Below, in pieces: positions 52,854-61,149 of a stretch of 64,000 nt of DNA. The notes beneath the pieces are model-generated. The model was not told the origin of the DNA, ran no database searches, and saw nothing but the letters and a program-made list of their open reading frames with translations. This DNA is from Halomonas sp. UBA3074 (GTDB lineage: Bacteria > Pseudomonadota > Gammaproteobacteria > Pseudomonadales > Halomonadaceae): positions 1-64,000 of the forward strand of contig NZ_DFBS01000036.1 of assembly GCF_002366715.1 (NCBI RefSeq), read 5' to 3'. Numbering within the stretch: the stretch's first letter is position 1; the number at the start of each line of letters is the position of its first letter. Both the position numbers and the translations under genes were made by a program.

Positions 52854-53672
52854 ATGAATCCTTCGACGCTGATAGGCATATTTGCCAGCATACTGCTGTT
52901 GGTAAGTGTGCTTTTTTTCACTGCAGAGTCCCCTGCAAGCTTTATCAATTTACCGGGCTTGGCCATCGTAGTGACTGGCACCTTAGCGGCGACGTTTATT
53001 AGTTACCCGCTGAAAGAAGTTGTGCGCGTAGTGCGGCTGGTGGGCTTGGTGTTCCGGCGCGAAAACACCTATATGCGTGACGATATTCGCGAACTGGTCG
53101 ATATGTCTCGGCTATGGTTTAAAGGCGACGTGCGCGCGGTCGAACGCGAGCTGGAGCATACGCGCAATCCCTTTTTACGCACCGGCATCCAACTGGTCAT
53201 TGCCAATACCAAAGAGGACGAAATTTTCGACATGCTGCGCTGGCGCATTGCCCGCTTAAAAGCGCGTGAGCATGCGGAAGCGCAAATATTTCGCACCATG
53301 GCTACCTATGCTCCCGCGTTTGGCATGATCGGCACCCTGGTCGGCCTGGTCAATATGCTGGAAGTCATGGACGCGGGCGATCTGCAGGTCATTGGCCCTC
53401 GCATGGCGGTGGCGCTGTTGACGACGTTCTACGGTATTTTACTCGCCAACCTCGTGTTTAAGCCGATTGCAGTGAAACTAGAGCGCCGCACTGAAGAGCG
53501 GCTGATCACCATGAATATGGTGCTGGAAGGTATTTCACTGATCACCAAGCGCCGCCTGCCGTCGTTTATTGAAGAGACCCTCCACTCGTTTGTGGCTAAT
53601 TACCATGATGAAATTCGGGATAACAGCGTTAAACCACGGCCTGATGCGTCGGTTAGTTCGGCGGTGAGATAG
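52854..53672 (+). CDS. motC: MotC (PomA-like) second stator subunit
   Basis: MotC is 272 residues from the ATG with AAGGAG six bases upstream; the open frame starts seven codons earlier at a GTG. Four membrane segments are visible. Family blocks include FINLPGLAIVVTGTLAATFI, AQIFRTMATYAPAFGMIGTL and VALLTTFYGILLANLVFKPI. It belongs to the PomA/MotC branch, unlike the E. coli-type motA in this window. It pairs with motD five bases downstream. Confidence 0.93.
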   Translation: MNPSTLIGIFASILLLVSVLFFTAESPASFINLPGLAIVVTGTLAATFISYPLKEVVRVVRLVGLVFRRENTYMRDDIRELVDMSRLWFKGDVRAVERELEHTRNPFLRTGIQLVIANTKEDEIFDMLRWRIARLKAREHAEAQIFRTMATYAPAFGMIGTLVGLVNMLEVMDAGDLQVIGPRMAVALLTTFYGILLANLVFKPIAVKLERRTEERLITMNMVLEGISLITKRRLPSFIEETLHSFVANYHDEIRDNSVKPRPDASVSSAVR

Positions 53673-53677
53673 CCACC

Positions 53678-54349
53678 ATGTTAGACCGTGATACACGCCA
53701 TGCGCTGGACATCCCGGTCACGGCTGGCGAGGGGGATGATGGGTGGTTAACCAGCTATCTCGATGTATTAACGCTGCTCATTACCCTCTTCGTACTACTG
53801 CTTTCACTCTCACCGTCCGGCGGTGCGGAGGGCGCTGATACTGCTTTCATGCGTTCGGCGAGCGCGGTATCATCGCTACCACTGGCGTCACTCGCCACAG
53901 GCATACAGCCCCGCCATGATGGGCTGCAACCCGAGTATGCCGGGCTTAATATTCCCGGCGTGAGTGTGTCGCAAGGGCGCGAAGGGGTCACGCTGCGGAT
54001 TGATACCAGTCTGTTATTTCCCAGTGGTCAAGCCGTACTGACACCCCAAGGGCGTGGCGTGATTGAAAGCCTGATGGATGTTTTGGCTCGTTTTGACGGC
54101 CAGATTTCGGTGGAAGGCCATACCGACAGTGTGCCCATTTCGACAGCACGCTTCCCCTCCAACTGGGAACTCTCGTCTGCGCGGGCGATCGCCGTGGTGC
54201 GGCATTTAGAGCGCCAAGGGTTCAATATTTCTCGTATGCGGGCCGTCGGCTATGCTGACACTCAACCCATGGAACCGAACGCAACCGCGGATGGCCGAGC
54301 GGCCAACCGGCGCGTAGAGCTGTTGCTGCGGCAGCCGCTTGAAGGGTGA
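53678..54349 (+). CDS. motD: MotD, second stator subunit with OmpA domain
   Basis: MotD is 223 residues. A single membrane helix (about 27-47) has the ion-site aspartate at D29 (SYLDVLTLLITLFVLLLSLS). The OmpA-like domain (about 105-220) contains VEGHTDSVPISTARFPSNWE and ends with AANRRVELLL. It anchors the MotCD stator. The linker is short, making the protein smaller than typical MotD (about 290). Whether this stator uses protons or sodium cannot be told from sequence alone. Confidence 0.92.
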   Translation: MLDRDTRHALDIPVTAGEGDDGWLTSYLDVLTLLITLFVLLLSLSPSGGAEGADTAFMRSASAVSSLPLASLATGIQPRHDGLQPEYAGLNIPGVSVSQGREGVTLRIDTSLLFPSGQAVLTPQGRGVIESLMDVLARFDGQISVEGHTDSVPISTARFPSNWELSSARAIAVVRHLERQGFNISRMRAVGYADTQPMEPNATADGRAANRRVELLLRQPLEG

Positions 54350-54371
54350 ATAGACTGTCGAGGCCACCGTC

Positions 54372-56387
54372 GTGTCCAAGTATCACCCGCTATTGCAGTC
54401 GTTTGGTGCCCTGCTGGTCGTCGATGCTGACTGTCGACGCGTTCAATCGGCGAGCACGAACTTAACCCGCCTGACGGGTATTGAACGCCCTGACAATGGT
54501 GAGCTCAGCCTCGCCTGTGTGTTGGGTAAGCGCCTAAGCCAGCGCGTGCGGCGTGAGCTTCAGGGGCAGCAGCGGCTCCCCGGCCCGTTGGCGTTTATCC
54601 GCGCTAAACACAGCAGTGTGCGTTTTCAGTTGCATGCCTACCGCGTCAATGAGCAAGTCATTGTTGAGATTGAGCCGTTAAATCCGCTTGGTAAGCGTCG
54701 CCTGCTGGGCACCGTAAACGAGCGCTTGATGCACTTGGCCGAAGCAACGCATCAGGAAGAGCTGCTCGACTACTTAGTGCATACCATCCAACAGCTCACC
54801 GGTCATGATCGCGTCAGCGTGTGTCATTTCGATAGTGATTGGCACGGTTTGATAGTGGCTGAAGCGTTAGGCGAGCAGTTGCCTTCGTTACGAGGGCAGC
54901 GCTTCCCGGCCAGTGATTTTCCCCCTGCGTTACGTCAAAGCTATGAAAATTACCCCGTGCGGCTGATTGAGGACGTTCATTCTGCGCCTGAAACGCTTGT
55001 ACCCGAGCAGACGACGGTGAACCTTAGTGGCAGTTTCTTACGCGCCCCAGCGCCCGAAAGGCAGCGCTACTTAACGCGTCTCGGCGTGTGTGGCTCACTT
55101 AGTTTAGCCATGCAGGGCGATACCGGTCTGTGGGGGTTAGTCTTTTGCCACTCCGCCACACCTCGCGCGGTGGAACCGCCTGCGCGCGATGCTGTGCGCA
55201 CGCTGGTGCAGATGGCCACGCAGCGTATGCTGCTGCTTCGGGCTCGCCAGGAAGCGCGCTACCTGCAGCGCGTTCAGGATAGCTTGGTATTGAGTGTGGG
55301 CGCACACAGTGAGCCACAGAGCCCCCAACAACTACTGCATGAGCAGGCGGCTACCTGGATGAAGCTGTTTCGCGCCCATGGCATTGTGCTGTGGGTGAAT
55401 GGGGGCGCTTACCAAGCCGGTGTCACGCCCTCCTCGGGCGCTATCAGCCAGTTGGTGCTTCGTTTGGAAAGGGCCCACGTGCATAGCGGGCCTTGGTGCA
55501 CGCGTGAGTTAGCCACAGAGCCATTGACCTGCTCGCTTGCCATGCCCGGCCAGTGCGGGGCGTTAGCCGTGCCGCTGCCCATGAATTCGACCCAGCGCGC
55601 GTGGTTACTCTTCTTTCGCCCTGAGCAGGTGGAAACGCTGTATTGGGCCATGCAGCCTGCCGCTACGCCCCAACCGCTGGTGGTAGCGGCCTCTTCGCTT
55701 GCCTGGCATGAAGAAGTCGTGGGCAAGAGCGAAGCGTGGCAACGGGTCGAGCGGCTAGCCGCGGTGGATTTGGGAGAAGATCTTACGCTGGCTATTTCAG
55801 CATATGAAATCAGTTCCCTGAATATGCATCTGGAGCGTGAGCGCCAAGCCCTCGCTGAGGCTAACCAGCGGCTTGAGCAACTGGCTCACTTTGATCCATT
55901 GACGCACGTGTGGAACCGTTATCGTATTGAAGAGGCAATCAATGCCGAGCTGGTGGCGGCGAAGCGCTATGCGGCCGCCTTTGCGCTACTGCTATTTGAT
56001 GTCGATAACTTCAAACAGATTAATGATACCCATGGCCATAGCGTGGGCGATGACGTGCTGGTGGCTTTGGCACGTCTGGTAGAGGGCTCACTGCGGGGCT
56101 GTGACCGATTAGGCCGCTGGGGCGGCGAAGAATTTATCGTGCTGGCGACCCACTCGGATGTCGATGCGGCGATGGGGCTAGCCGAACGCCTTCGGTCGCT
56201 GGTGGCTGAGCTGTCCATTGCCGGGCTCGAGCAATCGATCACCGTCAGCATCGGCGTGGCTGTTTGGCAGCCAGGCGATAGCTGTAAAACTCTTATCTCC
56301 CGGGCAGACGACGCGATGTACCGTGCCAAACACGGCGGACGCAACCGAGTGGAAAGGGCGCTCGAGCCCGCCTCGTCACTTTATTGA
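54372..56387 (+). CDS. phytochrome-like PAS-GAF-PHY diguanylate cyclase, probably chromophore-free
   Basis: This 671-residue protein starts with GTG after GAGG. It has the bacteriophytochrome order PAS-GAF-PHY (about 1-500) followed by GGDEF. The GAF domain keeps PASDFP (179-184) and LWGLVFCH. The N-terminal biliverdin cysteine region is missing, and two conserved histidines of the pocket appear as R230 and S261 by alignment from memory. The cyclase domain has GGEEF (584-588) and an inhibitory RxxD site (RGCD, 575-578), so it should make c-di-GMP. It sits 22 bases behind motD, likely in the same operon. Confidence 0.88.
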   Translation: MSKYHPLLQSFGALLVVDADCRRVQSASTNLTRLTGIERPDNGELSLACVLGKRLSQRVRRELQGQQRLPGPLAFIRAKHSSVRFQLHAYRVNEQVIVEIEPLNPLGKRRLLGTVNERLMHLAEATHQEELLDYLVHTIQQLTGHDRVSVCHFDSDWHGLIVAEALGEQLPSLRGQRFPASDFPPALRQSYENYPVRLIEDVHSAPETLVPEQTTVNLSGSFLRAPAPERQRYLTRLGVCGSLSLAMQGDTGLWGLVFCHSATPRAVEPPARDAVRTLVQMATQRMLLLRARQEARYLQRVQDSLVLSVGAHSEPQSPQQLLHEQAATWMKLFRAHGIVLWVNGGAYQAGVTPSSGAISQLVLRLERAHVHSGPWCTRELATEPLTCSLAMPGQCGALAVPLPMNSTQRAWLLFFRPEQVETLYWAMQPAATPQPLVVAASSLAWHEEVVGKSEAWQRVERLAAVDLGEDLTLAISAYEISSLNMHLERERQALAEANQRLEQLAHFDPLTHVWNRYRIEEAINAELVAAKRYAAAFALLLFDVDNFKQINDTHGHSVGDDVLVALARLVEGSLRGCDRLGRWGGEEFIVLATHSDVDAAMGLAERLRSLVAELSIAGLEQSITVSIGVAVWQPGDSCKTLISRADDAMYRAKHGGRNRVERALEPASSLY

Positions 56388-56428
56388 GCGGCGACGTCCA
56401 CCTGGCCCAACGGCTGGTTTATGTTTAT

Positions 56429-57007
56429 TCAGCCAGCCCTGCATTCCGCCAGCATCCGGGTAATGGCTGCGTCGGCCCCTTGCAGGCTAAAGGTCATGTA
56501 CCACGGCTCACGTTCCTGTTGATCAAAGCCGAGAAACAGCTGCTCGCCTTGTCGCATGTCGGTGATCAAGGTTGCCATGTCACTTAAGTAAAAGTGGCTA
56601 TAAAACCCATCATCGCCGCGTTCGGTAATAAATTCTGCCATGGTGTCGATAACGGGTTGTTCATCAATACGCAGCCTGGCGGGCACTAAATTCACTGCGC
56701 GGCTTTCTCCCTGCTGTTGCTCAAGAGTGACGCGCATTTCCAGCCAAGGCAAATCACACACGCCAGCCGTAGTGTTCAGGCTTAGAGTGGCGTCTGAATA
56801 ACTGTGGGTCTCTACCGCGCGGTAATGCTGCTCGCCTCCCAGTGAAAGTCTCATCGACTGCCAATGGTCATGCGTAGCCGCGTCATCCACGTTGAACGTG
56901 GCCGCACTGGCGCCGGGCATGGCGGTTGCCAATAGGGCGGCTACCGCAGACATGAAGGTGAACATAGAGAATCGCTGGGCGTGAAGTGCGAGCATAGTCG
57001 AAGCCAT
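56429..57007 (-). CDS. secreted protein of unknown function
   Basis: This 192-residue protein has a clear signal peptide (hydrophobic stretch near residues 15-34, cleavage near ASA). The mature part is acidic and beta-rich in appearance, with cysteines in GVCDLPW and near the C-terminus (LAECRAG). The phrases FYSHFYLSDMATLITDMRQG and QREPWYMTFSLQGAD suggest a compact enzyme-inhibitor or invasion-associated-locus-B type fold, but I cannot name the family. Several ATGs near the N-terminus make the start uncertain. It converges with the phytochrome-like gene and diverges from nrdJa. Confidence 0.65.
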   Translation of the reverse strand: MASTMLALHAQRFSMFTFMSAVAALLATAMPGASAATFNVDDAATHDHWQSMRLSLGGEQHYRAVETHSYSDATLSLNTTAGVCDLPWLEMRVTLEQQQGESRAVNLVPARLRIDEQPVIDTMAEFITERGDDGFYSHFYLSDMATLITDMRQGEQLFLGFDQQEREPWYMTFSLQGADAAITRMLAECRAG

Positions 57008-57067
57008 TTAGCCAAAATCACTAGCCTATAGCGTGTCGAGTTCTGGCAAAAGAGTAACGCGCTGATT

Positions 57068-57116
57068 TTTCTATATATGGTAGAAAATAGTCAAAAAAGC
57101 GCCCCATATAGTGGAA
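57068..57116 (+). promoter_or_regulatory. candidate NrdR box pair before nrdJa
   Basis: The core of box 1 (57071-57080, CTATATATGG) matches nine of ten positions of the NrdR core CwATATaTwG. Box 2 (57104-57113, CCATATAGTG) matches eight. Their starts are 33 bases apart, about three helical turns, as NrdR pairs require. TATAAT at 57148-57153 could be the -10 of the promoter. NrdR is an ATP/dATP-sensing repressor of ribonucleotide reductase genes. Confidence 0.55.
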
Positions 57117-57202
57117 AGTCAAGTCTATACTTCACTCCGATGCTACGTATAATCGCCCCATTTGAGCGCTATTGTCACCCCGCCGTGAAGGAGTTTTGCG
57201 AC

Positions 57203-59314
57203 ATGAGTACCGCTGCAAAGGCTATTAAAACCTCAAACGACGTTCCGATGCAGGCTCCCTCGCGAGAGATATGGGATGCCAAGTACCGTCTCAAGGATCG
57301 TCATAGCCAGCCCGTCGATCAAGATGTCGGTGCTACGTTTGAGCGTGTTGCCCGTGCCCTCGCAGCGGTAGAAGGCGATAAAGCGCAAGAGTGGCTGCCG
57401 AAATTTCGCTGGGCGATGGAAAACGGCGCTATTCCTGCCGGGCGTATTCTCTCCAATGCGGGCGCTGAAGCTTATAAGCCAGCGGTAAGTCTGATCAATT
57501 GCACCGTTTCACGCACCATTCGCGACTCCATGCGCGATATTCTCGATTCCGTCGTGGATGCCGGCATGACGCTGAAATCCGGCGCTGGCATTGGCTACGA
57601 CTTCTCGACGCTGCGCCATAAAGGCGCGTTTGTATTTGGCGCTGGCGCGGGCACCAATGGCCCGCTGGCGTTTATGGATATCTACGACAAGATGTGTTTC
57701 ACCGTGGCTTCTGCCGGTGGCCGCCGTGGTGCCCAAATGGGCACCTTCGATGTGGGTCACCCGGACGTGCGCGAATTTATCCAGGCCAAGCGTGAAGCGG
57801 GGCGACTGCGTCAGTTCAACCTTAGCCTGCTGATCACCGACGAGTTCATGGAAGCGGTGAAAAACAACACCGATTGGCCACTGGCCTTTCCGCTGCATCC
57901 CGGTGAGAAAGAGGACGTTAAAGCGGAAGACCTGATCTACCGCGACTGGCCGGTGGTAGAAGAGGGTTACACGGTGGACGCCGAAGGCCGCGTCGCCTGT
58001 CGCATTGTGGAAGTGATTAAAGCGCGGGAGTTGTGGGACACCATCATGTCCTCTACCTACGACTACGCCGAACCGGGCTTCATCCTGATCGATCAAGTCA
58101 ATCGCATGAACAATAACTGGTTCTGTGAGGATATCCGCGCCACTAACCCGTGTGGCGAGCAACCGCTGCCGCCGGAAGGTGCCTGCCTGCTGGGCTCGGT
58201 CAACCTGACCAAGTTCGTGATCGACCCCTTCGGCGCTGAACCGCGTTTTGATTGGGAGCGCTACCGCAAAGTGGTCGCAATCTTCACACGTATGCTCGAC
58301 AACGTGGTCGAGATTGCCGGTTTGCCGTTGCCCCAGCAGCAGCGTGAAATCGAAGCCAAGCGCCGTCACGGCATGGGGTTCTTGGGCTTGGGGTCGACGC
58401 TCACCATGCTCAAAATTCCTTATGGTTCAAAGCAGTCGCTGGTGTTTACCGACGAAGTCAGCCGTCATTTGGCGATCGAAGGCTGGAAGCAGGCGCTTGA
58501 GCTTTCTCAAGAAAAGGGCATGGCGCCCGTGCTTGAACAGGAGCACACCATTACCCCTAAGATGCTTCGTGAGCGCCCGCAGTTGGCCAAAGATGGTTAT
58601 GAAGTGGGGGATCGTGTACCTGGGCGCATCCTGCATGCCCGCTACAGTCAATACATGGCCCAAGTGGCCGAACTCGAGCCCGAATTAGTCGCACAGCTGG
58701 CGGAGCACGGCGCGCGTTTTACCCACCACAGCTCGATCGCGCCGACTGGCACGATCAGCCTGTCGATGGGCAACAACGCCTCTAATGGGATTGAGCCCTC
58801 TTTCTCGCACCGCTATTTCCGTAACATTATTCAATCGGGTAAGAAGACCAAAGAGCAGGTCGAAGTGGTCTCTTTCGAGTTAGCGGCCTACCGCCACTTT
58901 ATTGCTGCCGATGCAGTGGACAGCGACCTGCCTGACTACTTCGTTACCGCCGATGCGATTTCGCCCGAGCAGCACGTTGCGGTTCAGGCCGCCGCCCAGC
59001 ATTGGGTGGATTCGGCCATCTCGAAAACGGTCAATGTGCCTACTGAGTTCCCGTTCGAGCAGTTCCAGGATCTCTATTTGCAGGCCTATGAAAGCCGCTT
59101 AAAAGGTTGCACGACCTTCCGCTTCAATCCTGAAGCCTTCCAGGGCGTTCTCGTGCGTGAGGATGACCTGAAAAACACCACTTATGTATTTGAACTGGAA
59201 AACGGCGAAACGCTGGAATTGACCGGGGATGAGAAGGTGGTCTACGACGGCGAAGAGCATAACGCTGCCAACCTGTTTGATGGCTTAAAAGAGGGCACCT
59301 ACGGCAAATGGTAG
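57203..59314 (+). CDS. nrdJ: adenosylcobalamin-dependent ribonucleotide reductase, catalytic part
   Basis: NrdJa reduces ribonucleotides to deoxyribonucleotides using a B12-derived radical, with or without oxygen. From the ATG with AAGGAG upstream it is 703 residues. The active site is visible as C100 (NCTVS), NPCGEQ at 315-320 (N315, C317, E319) and C328 as the partner cysteine. Substrate and B12-site segments such as PTGTISLSMGNNASNGIEPS follow near 515-535. The longer frame to 57077 has no ribosome site. The C-terminal redox part is encoded separately in the next gene, as in Pseudomonas aeruginosa. Confidence 0.95.
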   Translation: MSTAAKAIKTSNDVPMQAPSREIWDAKYRLKDRHSQPVDQDVGATFERVARALAAVEGDKAQEWLPKFRWAMENGAIPAGRILSNAGAEAYKPAVSLINCTVSRTIRDSMRDILDSVVDAGMTLKSGAGIGYDFSTLRHKGAFVFGAGAGTNGPLAFMDIYDKMCFTVASAGGRRGAQMGTFDVGHPDVREFIQAKREAGRLRQFNLSLLITDEFMEAVKNNTDWPLAFPLHPGEKEDVKAEDLIYRDWPVVEEGYTVDAEGRVACRIVEVIKARELWDTIMSSTYDYAEPGFILIDQVNRMNNNWFCEDIRATNPCGEQPLPPEGACLLGSVNLTKFVIDPFGAEPRFDWERYRKVVAIFTRMLDNVVEIAGLPLPQQQREIEAKRRHGMGFLGLGSTLTMLKIPYGSKQSLVFTDEVSRHLAIEGWKQALELSQEKGMAPVLEQEHTITPKMLRERPQLAKDGYEVGDRVPGRILHARYSQYMAQVAELEPELVAQLAEHGARFTHHSSIAPTGTISLSMGNNASNGIEPSFSHRYFRNIIQSGKKTKEQVEVVSFELAAYRHFIAADAVDSDLPDYFVTADAISPEQHVAVQAAAQHWVDSAISKTVNVPTEFPFEQFQDLYLQAYESRLKGCTTFRFNPEAFQGVLVREDDLKNTTYVFELENGETLELTGDEKVVYDGEEHNAANLFDGLKEGTYGKW

Positions 59315-59390
59315 CGGCACGGTGCTGCGCCCTCGCTCGCAGCGTCCATGTCAACAACCGTCCGATTACCTTTGCTAAGTGGAGAACACC

Positions 59391-60173
59391 ATGGCTGTAG
59401 AAATTACCTCAAAAATCGTTGGTTACCGTATCAAGCAGCAGGAGCAGGCCGCGCCCGTTCCTGAGCTACAGGATGAAAGCCCGCTGACGGTGCGCATTCC
59501 GTCACGCCCGGAAGGCACCTTGGAAGCGGTGTCAGAAAAGATTTCTTACGTGGGGGCGGAAGGGCGTAAGAAAGTTTATTTGTTGGTGTCATTCATGCCG
59601 GTGGAAGGTGTGATTGGCGGTAAGCGCGTGGTGATCGAGCGCCCGGTAGAGTTCTTTTTCCCCTCGGGTCAGCTCTCTAGCGAGCACCAATGGATTACGG
59701 CCACTATGCGCAGTCTTTCGCTGGCGGCGCGCGGTGGTTACGTCACCCAGGCAGTGGCGGATTTGCGAAAAGTGGCGTGGGATAAAGGCCTGGTGCGTTG
59801 TGGAATGAACCGCTGGAAAAAACCCATGTTTCACGATTCTGAAGTCGCTGCGATTGCCTGGTCGATACAGCAAATTCTTTATCGTCGCGGTTTCCTGGAC
59901 CGGGATGGCAATCAAGTGCCGGTGGAACAGCTGGTCGAGCGCTATGCGCACCGCATGACCCATGGCCATGCTTGGCAGCCAGAGGAGGAGTCGCACGAGT
60001 CCGCTGTGGAAACAGGCGCGGTAGAGCCGATCGGTGGAAGTCGCACGGAAAAAAAGCCTGAAGGCGGCGGGCCAGCCACGGTGGGAAACTGCCCTGAGTG
60101 CCGCGGCGAGCTGATTATGATGGATGGCTGCCCGACCTGTTATGCAGGCTGCGGCTGGTCCAAATGCGGTTAA
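59391..60173 (+). CDS. nrdJb: NrdJb, second subunit of the split B12-dependent reductase
   Basis: This protein is 260 residues from the ATG (MAVEITSKIVGY) with GTGGAG upstream. The N-terminal 190 or so residues have the TSCPD-like pattern (RKKVYLLVSFMPVEGVIGGK, WITATMRSLSLAARGGYVTQ). A Gly/Glu linker leads to a C-terminal cysteine cluster of two CxxC pairs and more (CPEC ... CPTC ... CGWSKC). This tail likely passes electrons to the active site of NrdJa. The pair nrdJa-nrdJb is known from P. aeruginosa. A strong terminator follows. Confidence 0.88.
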   Translation: MAVEITSKIVGYRIKQQEQAAPVPELQDESPLTVRIPSRPEGTLEAVSEKISYVGAEGRKKVYLLVSFMPVEGVIGGKRVVIERPVEFFFPSGQLSSEHQWITATMRSLSLAARGGYVTQAVADLRKVAWDKGLVRCGMNRWKKPMFHDSEVAAIAWSIQQILYRRGFLDRDGNQVPVEQLVERYAHRMTHGHAWQPEEESHESAVETGAVEPIGGSRTEKKPEGGGPATVGNCPECRGELIMMDGCPTCYAGCGWSKCG

Positions 60174-60207
60174 TAGCGCTTAGCGCTCTAACTGTGTGAC
60201 CCCCTTA

Positions 60208-60236
60208 CCGCGTGCTGTGATAGCACGCGGTTTTTT
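60208..60236 (+). terminator. rho-independent terminator of nrdJa-nrdJb
   Basis: CCGCGTGCT, a 5-base loop and AGCACGCGG form a perfect 9-bp GC-rich stem followed by TTTTTT, 34 bases behind nrdJb. Confidence 0.95.
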
Positions 60237-60252
60237 ATGCGATCAAAGCTCC

Positions 60253-60996
60253 TTATTCTGTGTCGCCTAGCAGCGGCCGGACATTGTCGGTGAGGTAGCA
60301 ATCATCAAACTGGCCTTCGGCACACAGGGCCGCGAGGTCTGGAATGGTCAGGTGATGGCGATCACGAAAAACCAATTCGTCTTCACTCAGTGCCGTAAAC
60401 GTTCGGCTAACGTGTACTGGGCTTAGGCCCAGCACATCGGCCAACTGCTCTTGGGAGAGCGGGAGACGGAACTGATTGCTAATGTCGGGGTTGGTCTGGC
60501 GTAGCCGTAAGTACATTTCGTAAAGGAAGTGTGCCATTTTCTGGCGCGCGCTGCGTCTCGCTAGCGTCACCAGCCGCTCGGTCATTAGCGCCTGCTGACG
60601 GCTACCGATAGCAAACATCACCGATGTGAGGGGAAGTGACTGGCGGAAAATATCCAGCATGCGTTTATGGGGAAAGTGGCAAACCACGCCGTCGTCAATC
60701 ATGCGCACATTCTCTAGCCGCTCGGAGAACGCGAATTCCCTCAGCCCGATAATATCGCCTGGCAAAAACACTTCAAGAATTTGCCGATCCCCGTTTTCCA
60801 AGTGACGGTAAGAGAAGGCCCAGCCGCTTTTCAGCGTGCAGAACTCATTGGCCGCATCGCCCATCTCCCATAGGATTGTGCCGGATTTGATACTGCTTGG
60901 GCTCTCTTCAAGCGAGAGGAGTAGTGTCTTTTCCTCCTCAGTCAACGAGCAATAGTGACTGAAGTGCTTGATAATACAGCTTTTTTCTTCGTTCAT
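60253..60996 (-). CDS. Crp/Fnr-family transcriptional regulator
   Basis: This 247-residue regulator has an N-terminal cyclic-nucleotide-type sensor domain (about 20-140) and a C-terminal winged helix-turn-helix with LSQEQLADVLGLSPVHVSRT. The usual FNR cysteine cluster is absent, with cysteines only at 7, 16 and 53 in the N-terminal half, so oxygen sensing by a [4Fe-4S] cluster is unlikely. It lacks the clear cAMP-binding signature of Crp as well, so its ligand is unknown. It converges with nrdJb. The 153 bases upstream of it, shared with the uvrA tail, hold no obvious operator. Confidence 0.88.
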   Translation of the reverse strand: MNEEKSCIIKHFSHYCSLTEEEKTLLLSLEESPSSIKSGTILWEMGDAANEFCTLKSGWAFSYRHLENGDRQILEVFLPGDIIGLREFAFSERLENVRMIDDGVVCHFPHKRMLDIFRQSLPLTSVMFAIGSRQQALMTERLVTLARRSARQKMAHFLYEMYLRLRQTNPDISNQFRLPLSQEQLADVLGLSPVHVSRTFTALSEDELVFRDRHHLTIPDLAALCAEGQFDDCYLTDNVRPLLGDTE

Positions 60997-61149
60997 TACC
61001 TGTCCCTCTAACAGAGGCTTGCCTAATACTGTTAACTATTATCTGCTCGCCACTATATACAATATGCACGCTGACTGCGTTGCTCAATGCGTTGGACAAT
61101 GGGCTTGTTTAAAAGGGGGGACGTGTGCACCCCCTGCAACGAAAAAAGC

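Noticed and set aside
57117..57202. Possible cobalamin riboswitch before the B12-dependent reductase
   Set aside because: The leader is too short and lacks the conserved B12-box sequence.
61053..61062. NrdR-like sequence CTATATACAA upstream of the Crp/Fnr gene
   Set aside because: A single box with two core mismatches and no partner at helical spacing; NrdR sites act as pairs.
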